Assembly: GCA_028751875.1 (NCBI GenBank)
Contig: CM054143.1
Span: 64,341,682-64,405,681, forward strand
Reading direction: 5' to 3'
Source: Rapana venosa
Lineage: Eukaryota; Mollusca; Gastropoda; Neogastropoda; Muricidae
Length of the DNA stretch: 64,000 nt
The notes under the pieces were generated by a model. The model did not search any database. It was not told where the DNA came from and worked only from the letters and a program-made list of their open reading frames with translations. This document shows, piece by piece, positions 54,672 to 64,000 of this stretch (its first letter is position 1; each line of letters begins with the position of its first letter). The position numbers and the translations under genes were made by a program.

Positions 54672-54720
<49 letters not shown>
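53281..54720. repeat. Three tandem copies of a unit of about 475 bp
   Basis: Landmark TTCTTTTATTTCGAGGATAA occurs at about 53305, 53776 and 54255 (spacing about 471 and 479). Each unit contains a minus-strand tail alpha with GACAAT repeats, GCCCGTTAGGGATACATC, TTAATAATAATAACCGAATA, CAATAAAAACAAGGG, a poly-C/poly-A run, AACAACAACAAGAACAAGAA, ACTTAATAAGTCATAAAGAT and an AG tract of variable length. Units differ mainly in run lengths. The long F/L/C-rich minus frames are not genes. Confidence 0.93.
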
Positions 54721-54722
<2 letters not shown>

Positions 54723-54749
54723 ATTTTGTTTTATCTTATTTTATTTATT

Positions 54750-54957
54750 CTATTCTTTTATTTCGATGAGAATGGAATAAACATCCATGTGCTTTTTTTC
54801 CATCTAGTCCCCGTGTGTACGCACTTTTGTAAATTTTGTCATCCGTTCCCACCGGCAACAATGGCCTACTCTTCCTAAAAGCGGAACGTGTTTTAACGTG
54901 TACGCAAGATGTTCTGCGTGCGTTCGCACACGGGACCTCGGTTAATAGTTTTCATCC

Positions 54958-54960
<3 letters not shown>
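54750..54960 (-). mobile_element. SINE-A copy with tail alpha
   Basis: TTCTTTTATTTCGATGAGAA, CCATCTAGTCCCCGTGTGTA, TCATCCGTTCCCACCGGCAA, AAGATGTTCTGCGTGCGTTC, CACACGGGACCTCGGTTAAT, TTCATCCGAAAGAGAG. The head is replaced by AG repeats from 54958. Confidence 0.85.
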
Positions 54961-55062
<102 letters not shown>

Positions 55063-55166
55063 GAGGCTTAACGTGCAACCCCTCATAAAACATTTTTGAA
55101 TAAGGGGTATGAATTTTTTACAGTGTCCCGTTGAATCATAATCAGTGATGTATGGTTGGAACCAAT

Positions 55167-55206
55167 TTTTTTTTTTTTGGGAGGAGGGGGGGGGGGGGGA
55201 GGGGGT
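55167..55206. repeat. poly-T then poly-G run
   Basis: About 12 T and two G runs, possibly of inaccurate length. Confidence 0.8.
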
Positions 55207-55364
55207 GGTGGTGATAGTGCCTGATATTCTGTGAAGTGTTTTCTATCACCACACAGAAACAACTGCCACATTTTAACTTGAGTCCTGAAGTTTGTAGTTT
55301 GTTCACACTCATGATCAGTTTGGACTTGAATAAACAAACAAAATATGTCATTAGTTGCTATATA

Positions 55365-55945
55365 CATTACTCACTATATATAATACTCACTGTATACATT
55401 ACTCACTATATACATTGCTCACTATATACATTGCTCACTATATACATTACTCACTATATACATTACTCACTATATACATTACTCACTATATACATTACTC
55501 ACTATATACATTACTCACTATATACATTACTCACTATATACATTACTCACTATCTACATTACTCACTATAAACATTACTCACTATATACAACTATATACT
55601 TACTCACTATATACATTACTCACTATATACATTACTCACTATATACATCACTCACTATATTATACATCACTCACTATATTATACATTACTCACTATATTA
55701 TACATTACTCACTATATACATTACTCACTATATACATTACTTACTATATTATACATTACTCACTATATTATACATTACTCACTATATACATTACTCACTA
55801 TATACATTACTCACTATATACATTACTTACTATATTATACATTACTCACTATATTATACATTACTCACTATATACATTACTCACTATATTATACATTACT
55901 CACTTTATACATTACTCACTATATTATACATTACTCACTATATCT
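55365..55945. repeat. 16-bp TATATACATTACTCAC minisatellite
   Basis: More than 30 units of TATATACATTACTCAC, with variants ATATTATACATTACTCAC (18 bp) and CATCACTCAC. The repeated YIHYSLYTLLT frames are repeat translations. A sudden switch to TATCTGTCTC ends it. Confidence 0.95.
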
Positions 55946-55949
55946 GTCT

Positions 55950-56640
55950 CTTAACCACTTCACCCGTGGGGATGCCGGGGATCTGAATAACATCCCCACC
56001 TTCTGCAAATTCTGTGCGAGAAATTCCCTCTTTTCTGTTACTCTCTTTGTTTCTGCCTTATTCCTTTTTGTTCCCCTGTCACCTCCTTGTCTTTTTTCTG
56101 CTTTCTGTTTCCACTCTCCTGCCTTTTTCCAGAACAACTCAAAACGATCACAATATAATTATTATCTCCAACATGGAAGTCCAATGCCCTGGGCCTGGCT
56201 CGTCAGGCCTTGAACTTCAGTGCACCGCAGTGTCGTTCTACTGACAGACAGTAATGGCTGCTGCTTGAGCGATGGACGACCACGAAGAAGAATCTACTGT
56301 GTGTTGTTTTTTTTCTATTCAGACCATAATAGTTTTTTGAATCATGCAGACAAGCAGTGGAAAATGAGGGCTGAAAGCCAGCCAGCCAGCAGACAAGCCA
56401 AAGGCCAACTGTGTAATATTGTTGTTGTTGTTGTGCATTCCCCAGCTTAACGCCCTGGAAGTCACCCAGAATGTGCACTCTGACTCACTCATCATCCCAC
56501 CTAAGAATCACTGTGAGATTGAAATTGCACTCTGAATGAGAAGTTTGTATGTATCATGACTGTTTTGAAGTACCTCGCCATATAGGCAGTCATACTCCGA
56601 CATCAGAGGAAGTTCTGTGATAAAGGAACAGCCTATTTTC
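55950..56640 (-). mobile_element. DR1 dispersed repeat, long copy
   Basis: CCCGTGGGGATGCCGGGGAT, ACATCCCCACCTTCTGCAAA, TTCTGTGCGAGAAATTCCCT, CTCCTGCCTTTTTCCAGAAC, then CCAGCTTAACGCCCTGGAAG, CAGAATGTGCACTCTGACTC, ACTCATCATCCCACCTAAGA, GTACCTCGCCATATAGGCAG, CATACTCCGACATCAGAGGA mirror the + copy at 48650. 56230-56430 between these blocks is unmatched and may be an insertion. Confidence 0.75.
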
Positions 56641-56744
56641 AAAGCATGCTATTCTGTATGAGAAATAAAAGTATTGTCAAATAAACTGGTGTGGGACAGG
56701 CAAAGCTTACAGTCTGTCAAAGAATTGCTTGCCCTAGAAAATAT

Positions 56745-56880
56745 AAGACGAAAGAGCAGGCCATTGTGTGCCGGTAGGAACAGATGATAAAGTTTACAAA
56801 ACTGAATACACACGGGGACTGGATGTAAAAAAGCACATGAGTGCTTATTCCATAATCCTCAAAATAAAAGATTTTTTTTT
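56745..56880 (+). mobile_element. SINE-A copy with tail alpha
   Basis: AAAGAGCAGGCCATTGTGTG, CCGGTAGGAACAGATGATAA, ACACACGGGGACTGGATGTA, GAGTGCTTATTCCATAATCC, TCAAAATAAAAGATTTTTTT. 5' truncated. Confidence 0.85.
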
Positions 56881-57374
56881 TTCAAGAAGTTGGGAATGAC
56901 AGTTGCTCTTGGGTCTTGAGCTCTTCCCACTGACGCAATACAAACAATCACACAAACAAACAAACCGAACATAAAACCCCAACAACAACAACAACAACAA
57001 CAACAACAACGAAGAAGAGCAACGTGGACAACGGCACCTAACGTGTCCTCCACTGTCATCTCCTTGTGCTGGGCTCCTGGTGACGATGATCAGGTGTGTA
57101 CAGGAGTGTGAGGCCAGCTCTGTGACCCCCTTCTCCTGATGGGGGTTGTGCTGTGCTGCAGGCAGATAATCCCCGTCACCATCTCTCCTCAGTGTTGACA
57201 CAAGAGGCTCGCTTCACAGCTGGGCTGCACACATCCAGCACTGGAGAAAAAACAACAGTGATGTTGGTTGTTTTTTAAAAAAATCATAGTATACAGGCGG
57301 TGAAGTAGCAGCTGGTGTCAAGAGTAGAGCAAAGAATCTTCACTACGTTTACTGACTTCATGCAGACCTTGTTT

Positions 57375-57504
57375 TATGTTGTTGTCTGTCTGTTAGTCTG
57401 TGTCTCTGTCTGTCTCTGTCTGTCTGTCTGTCTGTGTCTGTCTCTGTCTCTGTCTCTCTCTGTCTCTCTGTATGTGTGTGTGTGTGTGCTTGCGTGCGTG
57501 CGGG

Positions 57505-57541
<37 letters not shown>

Positions 57542-57560
57542 TGAGAGAGAGAGAGATCCT
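57375..57560. repeat. (TCTG)n, (TG)n, (AG)n microsatellite
   Basis: Mixed TCTG/TG/TGCG repeats ending in GAGAGAGAGA. Confidence 0.95.
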
Positions 57561-57589
57561 TGCCACCTGTCCCTCTGGCTGCTTCTGCC

Positions 57590-57745
57590 TGTGTCTTTTT
57601 GTCAGTGTGTCTTTTTGTCTGTGTGTGTGTGTTTGTCTGTCTCTCCCCACCTTCCCCCACCCTTCCCTCTCTCTCCCCCCCCCCCCTCTCTCTCTCCCTC
57701 CTCCTCTTCCTCTTCTAACCTCCCCACCCCTCACCACCACCACCA
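57590..57745. repeat. TG- then CT/C-rich tract
   Basis: TG repeats, poly-C run (57677-57686) and CT/CCT repeats ending in CACCACCACC. Confidence 0.9.
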
Positions 57746-57834
57746 CTGTCCCCAACGAAGTGTAGTGTGAAGGTATTAGAGATAGCCAAAGAAGGAGAAG
57801 GCAGAAGACAAGGTAGGGTACTGGTATATACCTA

Positions 57835-57939
57835 TTTCAAACCTAAGATTTTTCCCTCTTGTTTCATCTCATGTCTGTCCCTGCCTTTGAAAGCCAAAAT
57901 TCCATCACCCTGCTGAAATGTACAACCTGTGTGTGTGTG

Positions 57940-57972
<33 letters not shown>

Positions 57973-57977
57973 CGTGC

Positions 57978-58015
<38 letters not shown>

Positions 58016-58142
58016 GTGTGTGTACATTTGAATTTGTTAGAATATTGTTAATCATTGTTGGTTGTTTGTGTGGGAGCAGATTAAATGGAAGCGCTCTGAT
58101 TTGTAATTGCAAGATATAGCGCTCTATAAATTCCATATATAT
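57835..58142 (+). mobile_element. L2/CR1-like LINE, copy D, 3' end only
   Basis: Forward form of the L2 3' UTR: AACCTAAGATTTTTCCCTCT, TTTCATCTCATGTCTGTCCC, CACCCTGCTGAAATGTAC, a (TG)n tract (57930-58022, with CGTG interruptions), GTACATTTGAATTTG, AAGCGCTCTGATTTGTAATT, GCAAGATATAGCGCTCTATA, AATTCCATATATATAT. Truncated before the coding region. This is the only L2 copy on plus. Confidence 0.85.
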
Positions 58143-58235
58143 ATACCACTACCCTACATTGGTAGTCACATGGTAGATATATATGGAGAGTGTGCAGTAA
58201 GTGAAGTGTTGTATATTACAGGGAGAGTGTGTGTA

Positions 58236-58340
58236 GTATAGTGAAGGCAGGCAGGCAGGCAGGCAGGCAGGGAAGCAGACAGGCAGGCAGGCAGGCAGGG
58301 AAGCAGGCAGGCAGGGAAGCAGGCATGCAGGCAGTAGTAT
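58236..58340. repeat. (GGCA)n minisatellite
   Basis: GGCAGGCAGGCAGGGAAGCA-like units, about 100 bp. Confidence 0.9.
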
Positions 58341-58639
58341 AGCAGAAGCCTTGTCTTGCTGGTGGTAAGACAGGCAGCAACGAAGGGAGGGAGGGAGGGA
58401 GGCAGCATCTGGATTCTTCATCAAGGCCTCTCTCTCTCTCCCCACTGCTGCCGCTGATGCTGATGCTGTGGCAGCTACAGGAGACGTCAGGTTTAGAATC
58501 ATTCCTCCCCCCACCACCACCACCACCTCCCCACCACCACCTCCCTGCAATACTTTTTTTTTTCTATAAGCTGAGTTTTTTTGGACTGGAGTAGTTCACC
58601 TGTGAGAAATAACCTACCCTGGACAAAAAAGAAATCCAC

Positions 58640-58795
58640 TCATGTTTTGTTTGTTTTGTTGTTTTTGTTTTTGTTTTGTTGTTTTTGTTTTTGTTTTGTT
58701 GTTTTTGTTTTGTTTTGTTGTTTTTGTTTTTGTTTGTTGTTTTTGTTTTTGTTTTTGTTGTTTTTTTTTGTTTTTTTGTTTTTGTTTTCGTTCCT
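58640..58795 (-). repeat. (GTTTTT)n, A-rich 3' tail of SINE-D
   Basis: TTTTTGTTTTTG repeats. On minus this is a CAAAAA tail directly after the SINE-D body. Confidence 0.8.
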
Positions 58796-59145
58796 CGGCT
58801 AGAGCGCCGAGGTTCACCAATGGTGAGATTTTGTGTTTGCGACCGTTTTTGCTCCACTATGAAGGTAGCCGCATTCTGACTTCGGGGCTGTATGCTGGGT
58901 ATGCTCGTGTTATTTGTTGACATGAATGACGGGATCTTTAAGGTGCATAGTTGATCTTCCACATGTTTATGTATACACGAAGGGAATTAAGGCACTGGCA
59001 TGTCTGCACTTGAAGCTGATGTGGGAGACCTTTAAAGATCTCCACCCTAGATTCCCCAGACGCCGCTGAGATTCGAACCCCAACTTCATGGATGCATGGG
59101 ATTGGAGTCACAGTCTTAACCACTTGGCCCTAAAGTCCGTCATAT
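58795..59145 (-). mobile_element. SINE-D copy with tRNA-like head
   Basis: TTCCTCGGCTAGAGCGCCGA, GGTTCACCAATGGTGAGATT, GCGACCGTTTTTGCTCC, GTAGCCGCATTCTGACTTCG, GTTGACATGAATGACGGGAT, GGCATGTCTGCACTTGAAGC; then GAGATTCGAACCCCAACTTC (complement of box B) and GTCTTAACCACTTGGCCCTA (complement of box A). Complete from head to A-rich tail. Confidence 0.88.
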
Positions 59146-59580
59146 TGTTTGTCTGGAAATGATGTGAATGAAGAGCCCTAAACACCTGTATCTGTATTAT
59201 CTTGACAGGAGAAACGTCCATTTCTAACACGCCTGTCCAACTCAAATTCAAATACTTTAGTATCCCAAACAGCAAAAGTCAGTCAGGTTACGAGCAAAGG
59301 GCTACACATCTAAAAGGAAAAAAGGATGAATCAGGTCCATGTCATCATAGAGCTGACAGCTGACAGCACCACACAACATCAGCACAGAATGCTCTCTGTG
59401 CAGACAACACATCATTATCTGACACACTCCTACACCTGTTTCTGCAACATAGTTTTGCAGGCACTCCATGCGACCCCGACAAATTAATACTCAACATAAT
59501 GATTGTGCATTATGCACTGTGATAAATAACCAAGACGTGAGATTAAAAAGCCGGAAGAGAGGAAGAGCGGATTGAACATG
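59146..59580. other. No gene found
   Basis: No recognised repeat or domain-bearing frame. Confidence 0.35.
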
Positions 59581-59589
59581 TGGGATTTA

Positions 59590-59695
59590 TGTTGCGTAGA
59601 GTTGTGTTGTGGCGTATTATGTTGTGTTGTGTTGTGCTATGTTGTGCTGTGTTGTGTTGTGCTGTACTGTGCTTTGCCTTGCCTTGCCTTATGTA
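59590..59695. repeat. GTTGT/GTGCT-rich short repeat
   Basis: Irregular TTGTGTTGTG pentamers, ending GCCTTGCCTTGCC. Confidence 0.8.
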
Positions 59696-59828
59696 GCCTA
59701 GCATCTGGTAACAGAAAATGTGTTTTACTCAATAGTTATTGCCAAGTTCTTCAAACCATGCAAAGTAGTTTAAGATTAATGTTGGGGTTTTATGAATGGG
59801 CTTTTATCATGATGTGCTTTATTTAGGC

Positions 59829-59831
59829 GTT

Positions 59832-59865
<34 letters not shown>

Positions 59866-59992
59866 CAGCAGCAGCAGCAGCACCACCACCACCACCACCA
59901 CCAGCAGTAGTAGTAGTAGAGGTGGTAGTAGTAGAAGTAGTAGTAGGAGTAGCAATAGTAGTAGTAGTAAGCAGCAGCAGCAGCAGCAGCAG

Positions 59993-60063
<71 letters not shown>
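59829..60063. repeat. (CAG)n(CAC)n(TAG)n trinucleotide tract
   Basis: CAG, CAC and AGT blocks; the pure TAG block is 59997-60063. Poly-amino-acid frames only. Confidence 0.97.
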
Positions 60064-60069
60064 AGAAAT

Positions 60070-60879
60070 ACAAACCACATACACGTCTAAAATACGGTTA
60101 CAGATCTAGCTCTTATTTCGCTTGAATCACAACCATTGGAGCACAAAAAAGAAAGAAGAAAAGAAAACTAGTGAGAGCCCCACAGCCTCTATACAGGAAA
60201 TCCAAACACAGTTTGCAAATGGTGGCCCAGTTCTTGAATTTGCCCGTGGGATCATTTCTCCCGGAGGGGAGCTTTTTCTCCCACCCCTGCAGGGAAATGT
60301 TCTGGGAGTGAATGGAATGAAAAGCCTTGCGTTTCGCTCTTTTCTTCCTTCTCTAGCAGTCGCTTTGTTTCCGAACGTGTCAGGCTAAGGGTGAGAGCAA
60401 GCGTTTGAGAAACAACGTCTTCAACTCCATTTCAAGACCGCCATTTTTTTTCTCCATTTTTTGTTTCTTTGAGTGCGTAATATGTGGGTGGGCGGTGTTG
60501 TTTTTTTTTAAGAAGAGAAAAAAAAGCTGGGTAGTAGGGAAGGAAGGAGGGAGGGAGGGAGATTTAGAGAGTGTTGAAAACAAAAAGTGATGATGGGTGG
60601 GTGGGGGTGGGGGGAGAGTTGTATGAATGGAAGACTGTTGATGTAATTTACTTGACAGTGGAGGGGTGTAAAAGGCGGAGGAGGTATCCATGATATGTCC
60701 TAAACAAGATCGCTAACTTTCCTCTCTCTGAGAGCAGGGAGGGTGCTTCAAAACCAAGCAGGGCGATACGATTTGTAAAGAAACCCAGCCTGATGTTTTG
60801 TATGGCCGTGTTACGTGTCTGTGTACTTACACACAGGTAAAGAGATATGGAACGTTGTTTGTTGGAATATTCTATCTAT

Positions 60880-60880
<1 letters not shown>
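60070..60880. other. No gene found
   Basis: Unassigned apart from GGGA repeats near 60545-60560 and G runs near 60600-60615. The frame at 60122-60388 has no domain. Confidence 0.4.

Positions 60881-60922
<42 letters not shown>
60881..60922. repeat. (TG)n microsatellite
   Basis: Pure TG tract of about 40 bp. Confidence 0.95.
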
Positions 60923-60924
<2 letters not shown>

Positions 60925-61139
60925 CCTTTTGTTTTTAGGTATATTTTTTCCTCCCGTTTTTATTTTCTCATTTGAATATTTGGCACAAAAATGAAATTCT
61001 CACTCTAAGTTGTACTGAAGGCAAGTTTCAACTGAGTGAGGTAATAGAAATCTGTGTCATAAAGAATGTTTAATTTCAGTGCAGCCAAATACAGAATGGA
61101 ATTAAATGTATTATCACCTTCTATTTCATGTAGATTCAT

Positions 61140-61420
61140 GTAGATGCCGTGGGCCTGTCAGTTTAAATAACATCTGGAAATTCTGAGCTAGGTTTTTCCT
61201 CTTTTCTATCCTTTGTTTCTGCCTTGTTCCTTTTTCTTCCTGCCACCTCTTTCTTGTTTATTTTCTGCCTTCTGGGTTCATTCTCCTGCGTTTCTTCCAG
61301 AAAGACCTCAAGATAACAACTCTCTCCTACGTCCAAGTCAGATGTGCTGGGCCTGGTTTGTCAGGTGGTTAACGGCAGCACAACACATTTTTTGCTCATA
61401 TGGCGGACAGCGATAGTTGC
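61140..61420 (-). mobile_element. DR1 dispersed repeat, partial copy
   Basis: GCCGTGGGCCTGTCAGTTTA, TCTGGAAATTCTGAGCTAGG, CCTTTGTTTCTGCCTTGTTC, TCTCCTGCGTTTCTTCCAGA, GTGCTGGGCCTGGTTTGTCA, GCTCATATGGCGGACAGC. The middle CAGTGATTCCCAGG block is absent, as in the 27985 copy. Confidence 0.65.
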
Positions 61421-61975
61421 CGTCTGACCTTAGATGAAGGAGAAAGTAGATACAGTTTTAAGGAAAATATACAAAGCCTTGGACTGAGATGAATCATCTG
61501 TGTTTTCTTATCAAGAAAAAGCCATCCACGGTCGTACAGCGATCTTTTCTGATGGAACGAATCAGAAAGAACTGACTCTGAAAAATTGAAACCAAACAGA
61601 CAGACAACCGACAGACAAGCAAACAGACAGACCGACAGACAAACCGTGGAAACCAAAAGAAGAATGGAAGTTGTTTGCTTTCGCAGTGTCTTGTTTGTTT
61701 GTTTTTATCTCTCCTTCCGTAGTTTGTTTTGTTTAGTTTGGCTTTGTTGTCTTTTTCTATCTTTTATTTTTGGTTGTTGTTGTTGTTGCTGCTGCTGTTG
61801 TTGTTGTTACTGTTGTTGTGTGTGTATGTGTGAGTGACGGGTTTTCTTATAAAATATTTTATTTTGTTTTGTTCTTTTTTGCCCATTTTTTCACAGGTAA
61901 ATCACTGGTCACATGAAGTGTTCAGGTTTATCTTATTTTAAACATTTTTGTCTGTAGAAGTGTGGAACGTGTAGG
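61421..61975. other. No gene found
   Basis: Contains ACAG repeats (61600-61640) and TTG/GCT repeats (61770-61820). Nothing else recognised. Confidence 0.4.
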
Positions 61976-61979
61976 CCCC

Positions 61980-62365
61980 ATTTTTTTCCCCGGTTCTTCG
62001 ACTAGAGCTCCGAGCTTCCCCAATGCTGAGATGCTGTGTATGCCACCGTTTTTGCCCACCCATGAAGGTAGCCGCATTCCAACTTCGAGAATGCATGCTG
62101 GGTATGTTTCCTGTTTCCGTGACCCGCGGAACGCTGACATGAATTACGGGATGTTTACCATGCATAATTATTTGATATTCTACTTGTGTGTATGTATGCA
62201 TAGACAGGAAAGGGAACCAAGACACTGGAAGGTCTGCACTTGAAGTTCACCTGGAATATCATAACATTTTTTTATTAGTCGCCACCGATATTCGAACCCA
62301 TGACTTTATGGACCCTTGGGATTGAAGTCGTAAGGCTTTAACCACTTGGCTACAGCGTCCGTGAT
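61980..62365 (-). mobile_element. SINE-D copy with tRNA-like head
   Basis: GGTTCTTCGACTAGAGCTCC, CATGAAGGTAGCCGCATTCC, GACATGAATTACGGGATGTT, GGAAGGTCTGCACTTGAAGT, then GATATTCGAACCCATGACTT (complement of box B) and GGCTTTAACCACTTGGCTAC (complement of box A). Head to body intact. Confidence 0.88.
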
Positions 62366-62599
62366 AACGTCATCTTGTCCTGTTCTGTCGTAATTAACCA
62401 TGTTTTGAAAGGTGAATCCGTCATCAAATGAAGTGTGGAAGTTCATCAAATCTGAAGCAGTTGTTGTCTGAAAATAAGTTAGGAACCTGTAGGCCCTATT
62501 GTATGATTACGCCATAGACAGGTCGCCAGCTAAATGATGTATTGCACTGTGGGCTTACTGTACTGTAACGGTGCTATGTAGAATTGGGGCGAAGGGCTT

Positions 62600-62604
62600 G
62601 GGCG

Positions 62605-62635
<31 letters not shown>

Positions 62636-62675
62636 ATGTGTGTTTGTGGGTGTGTTTGTGTGTGTGTGTGTGTTT

Positions 62676-62715
<40 letters not shown>

Positions 62716-62767
62716 AGTATGCATGTTTGTGTGTGTGTGCGCGCGCGCGCGCATGTGTATGTGAGTA

Positions 62768-62803
<36 letters not shown>

Positions 62804-62916
62804 CATTTGTGTATGTGTGTGTGCATATGCATTGCATTTGTTTATGTATGTGTGTGTATGTGTGTTGTCTTCATTCATTTCTTGTTGTGTGTATGTGTGT
62901 GCATATGCATATGTGC

Positions 62917-63000
<84 letters not shown>
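62600..63000. repeat. Long TG-rich microsatellite
   Basis: Imperfect TG with TATG, TTTG and GCGCGCGCGCGC interruptions, then about 80 bp of pure TG (62921-63000). Long Cys/Val frames are repeat translations. Confidence 0.97.
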
Positions 63001-63002
<2 letters not shown>

Positions 63003-63129
63003 AAAGATAACTGTTGTATAAACATAAGTTGCATGTCCTCCTATAGGTTTGTTCTTGGGTTTCGAATGGTTTTGACATCGTCGTTCTTGTTATGATCTTC
63101 ACTGTTGTTTTCATCATCACTAGTAGTGG

Positions 63130-63351
63130 TGACGGTCTTCTTCTTCTTCCTGTTCTTTTCTTTCCTTCATTTTCTTCCTCTTCTCCTCCACCTCCTCCTT
63201 CCTTCCTTCCTTCTTTCTTTCTTTCTTTTCTTCCTTTCTTTCTTTCCTTCTTTCTTTCTTGTCTCCCTTTCTCTCCCACTCACTTTTTTCTTTCTTTCTT
63301 TCTTTTTTCTTTTCTTTCTTTCTTCCTTCTTTCTTTCTTTTTTTCTGCCTG

Positions 63352-63382
<31 letters not shown>

Positions 63383-63652
63383 CTGTCTCTGTCTCTGTCT
63401 CTCTCTCCCACTCACTTTTTCTTTCTTTCTTTCTTTCTTTATCTGTCTCTGTCTCTCTTTCTCTCCCACTCACTTTTTCTTTCTTTCTTTCTTTCTTTAT
63501 CTGTCTCTGTCTCTCTTTCTCTCCCACTCACTTTTTTCTTTCTTTCTTTCTTTATCTGTCTCTGCCTCTCTTTCTCTCCCACTCACTTTTTTCTTTCTTT
63601 CTTTCTTTATCTGTCTCTGTCTCTCTTTCTCTCCCACTCACTTTTTTTTTCT

Positions 63653-63683
<31 letters not shown>

Positions 63684-63728
63684 GCCTGTCTTTCTTTCTG
63701 CCTGTCTTTCTTTCTTTCTTTCTGCCTG

Positions 63729-63763
<35 letters not shown>

Positions 63764-64000
63764 CTGTCTCTGTCTCTGTCTCTCTCTCCCACTCACTTTT
63801 TTCTTTCTTTCTTTCTTTCTTTCTCTGTCTGTCTCTCTTTCTCTCCCACTCACTTTTTTCTTTCTTTCTTTCTTTATCTGTCTCTGTCTCTCTTTCTCTC
63901 CCACTCACTTTTTTTTTTCTTTCTTTCTTTCTTTCTTTCTTTCTTTGTGCCCGTCTTTCTTTCTTTCTGCCTGTCTTTCTTTCTGCCTGTCTTTCTTTCT
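63130..64000. repeat. (TTTC)n array with higher-order unit
   Basis: TTTC repeats punctuated by TATCTGTCTCTGTCTCTC plus TTTCTCTCCCACTCAC. The CCCACTCAC block recurs about every 55-60 bp from 63450 to 63640 and again at 63785-63910; CTGCCTGTC blocks lie between. The array reaches the window edge. Glu/Arg/Lys-rich minus frames are repeat translations. Confidence 0.95.

Noticed and set aside
55236..55954. Frames with repeated YIHYSLYTLLT
   Set aside because: Repeat translation of the 16-bp minisatellite; the 16-bp period simply cycles through the frames.
56845..57201. 118-codon minus-strand frame
   Set aside because: It includes GTT-repeat-derived poly-Leu and ends in the SINE-A tail at 56880. 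No domain.
62555..63279. Frames rich in His/Thr or Cys/Val
   Set aside because: Translation of CA/TG and TTTC repeats.

Overview
This is a eukaryotic, non-coding-rich genomic window, most likely from a lophotrochozoan and probably a gastropod mollusc. The inference rests on very dense long microsatellites, several non-LTR retrotransposon clades, tRNA-derived SINEs with a shared central domain, and two exon-like segments whose translations resemble fucolectin-type (FTP) and EGF-like domains, an architecture common in molluscan genes. There is no bacterial, phage or CRISPR content. Nearly all long open frames are translations of simple repeats.

Layout. 1-8.7 kb is a homopolymer-inflated stretch that looks like poorly polished sequence. 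It still contains a recognisable L2/CR1-like LINE (L2-C, 857-3430) and a SINE (about 4100-4530). 9.0-13.6 kb is a nested transposon stack: an RTE-like LINE on + is split by an L2/CR1-like LINE on - (L2-A), whose (CA)n-bearing 3' UTR is itself interrupted by a tRNA-SINE and an RNase H-bearing LINE. 13.96-15.15 kb holds the best host-gene evidence: two phase 1-1 exons on +. 15.8-18.3 kb is the best-preserved L2 copy (L2-B, -). 18.3-34.5 kb is dominated by simple repeats and minisatellites: 27-bp and 24-bp arrays at 20.9-23.6 kb, about 1.1 kb of (TTC)n at 29.6-30.7 kb, and arrays at 32.3 and 33.8-34.5 kb, with SINE copies between. 34.5-64 kb continues as SINEs, a LINE RNase H remnant (40.5-41.1 kb), an inverted repeat pair, 62-bp, 37-bp and 16-bp minisatellites, two 5S-rRNA-like SINEs (51.2-51.7 kb), a triplicated unit of about 475 bp (53.3-54.7 kb), a fourth L2 3' end (57.8-58.1 kb) and a higher-order (TTTC)n array at the right edge.

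How the parts relate. The L2 elements and at least two SINE types share a 3' tail (an AGCGCTTTGATTTG core, then AGCGCTATA...ATTCCAT and ATT repeats). This fits trans-mobilisation of the SINEs by the L2 machinery. A second tail on the same SINE body ends in AATAAAAGAAT, sometimes followed by GTCATT repeats. Many microsatellites start exactly at such retroelement 3' ends or inside the L2 3' UTR, so retroposition appears to seed much of the simple-repeat load.

No clearly new molecular system was found. The most notable items are the hybrid tRNA/5S-like SINE head, the tail-swapped SINE bodies, the nested stack with an inferable insertion site, and the isolated FTP/EGF exon pair.
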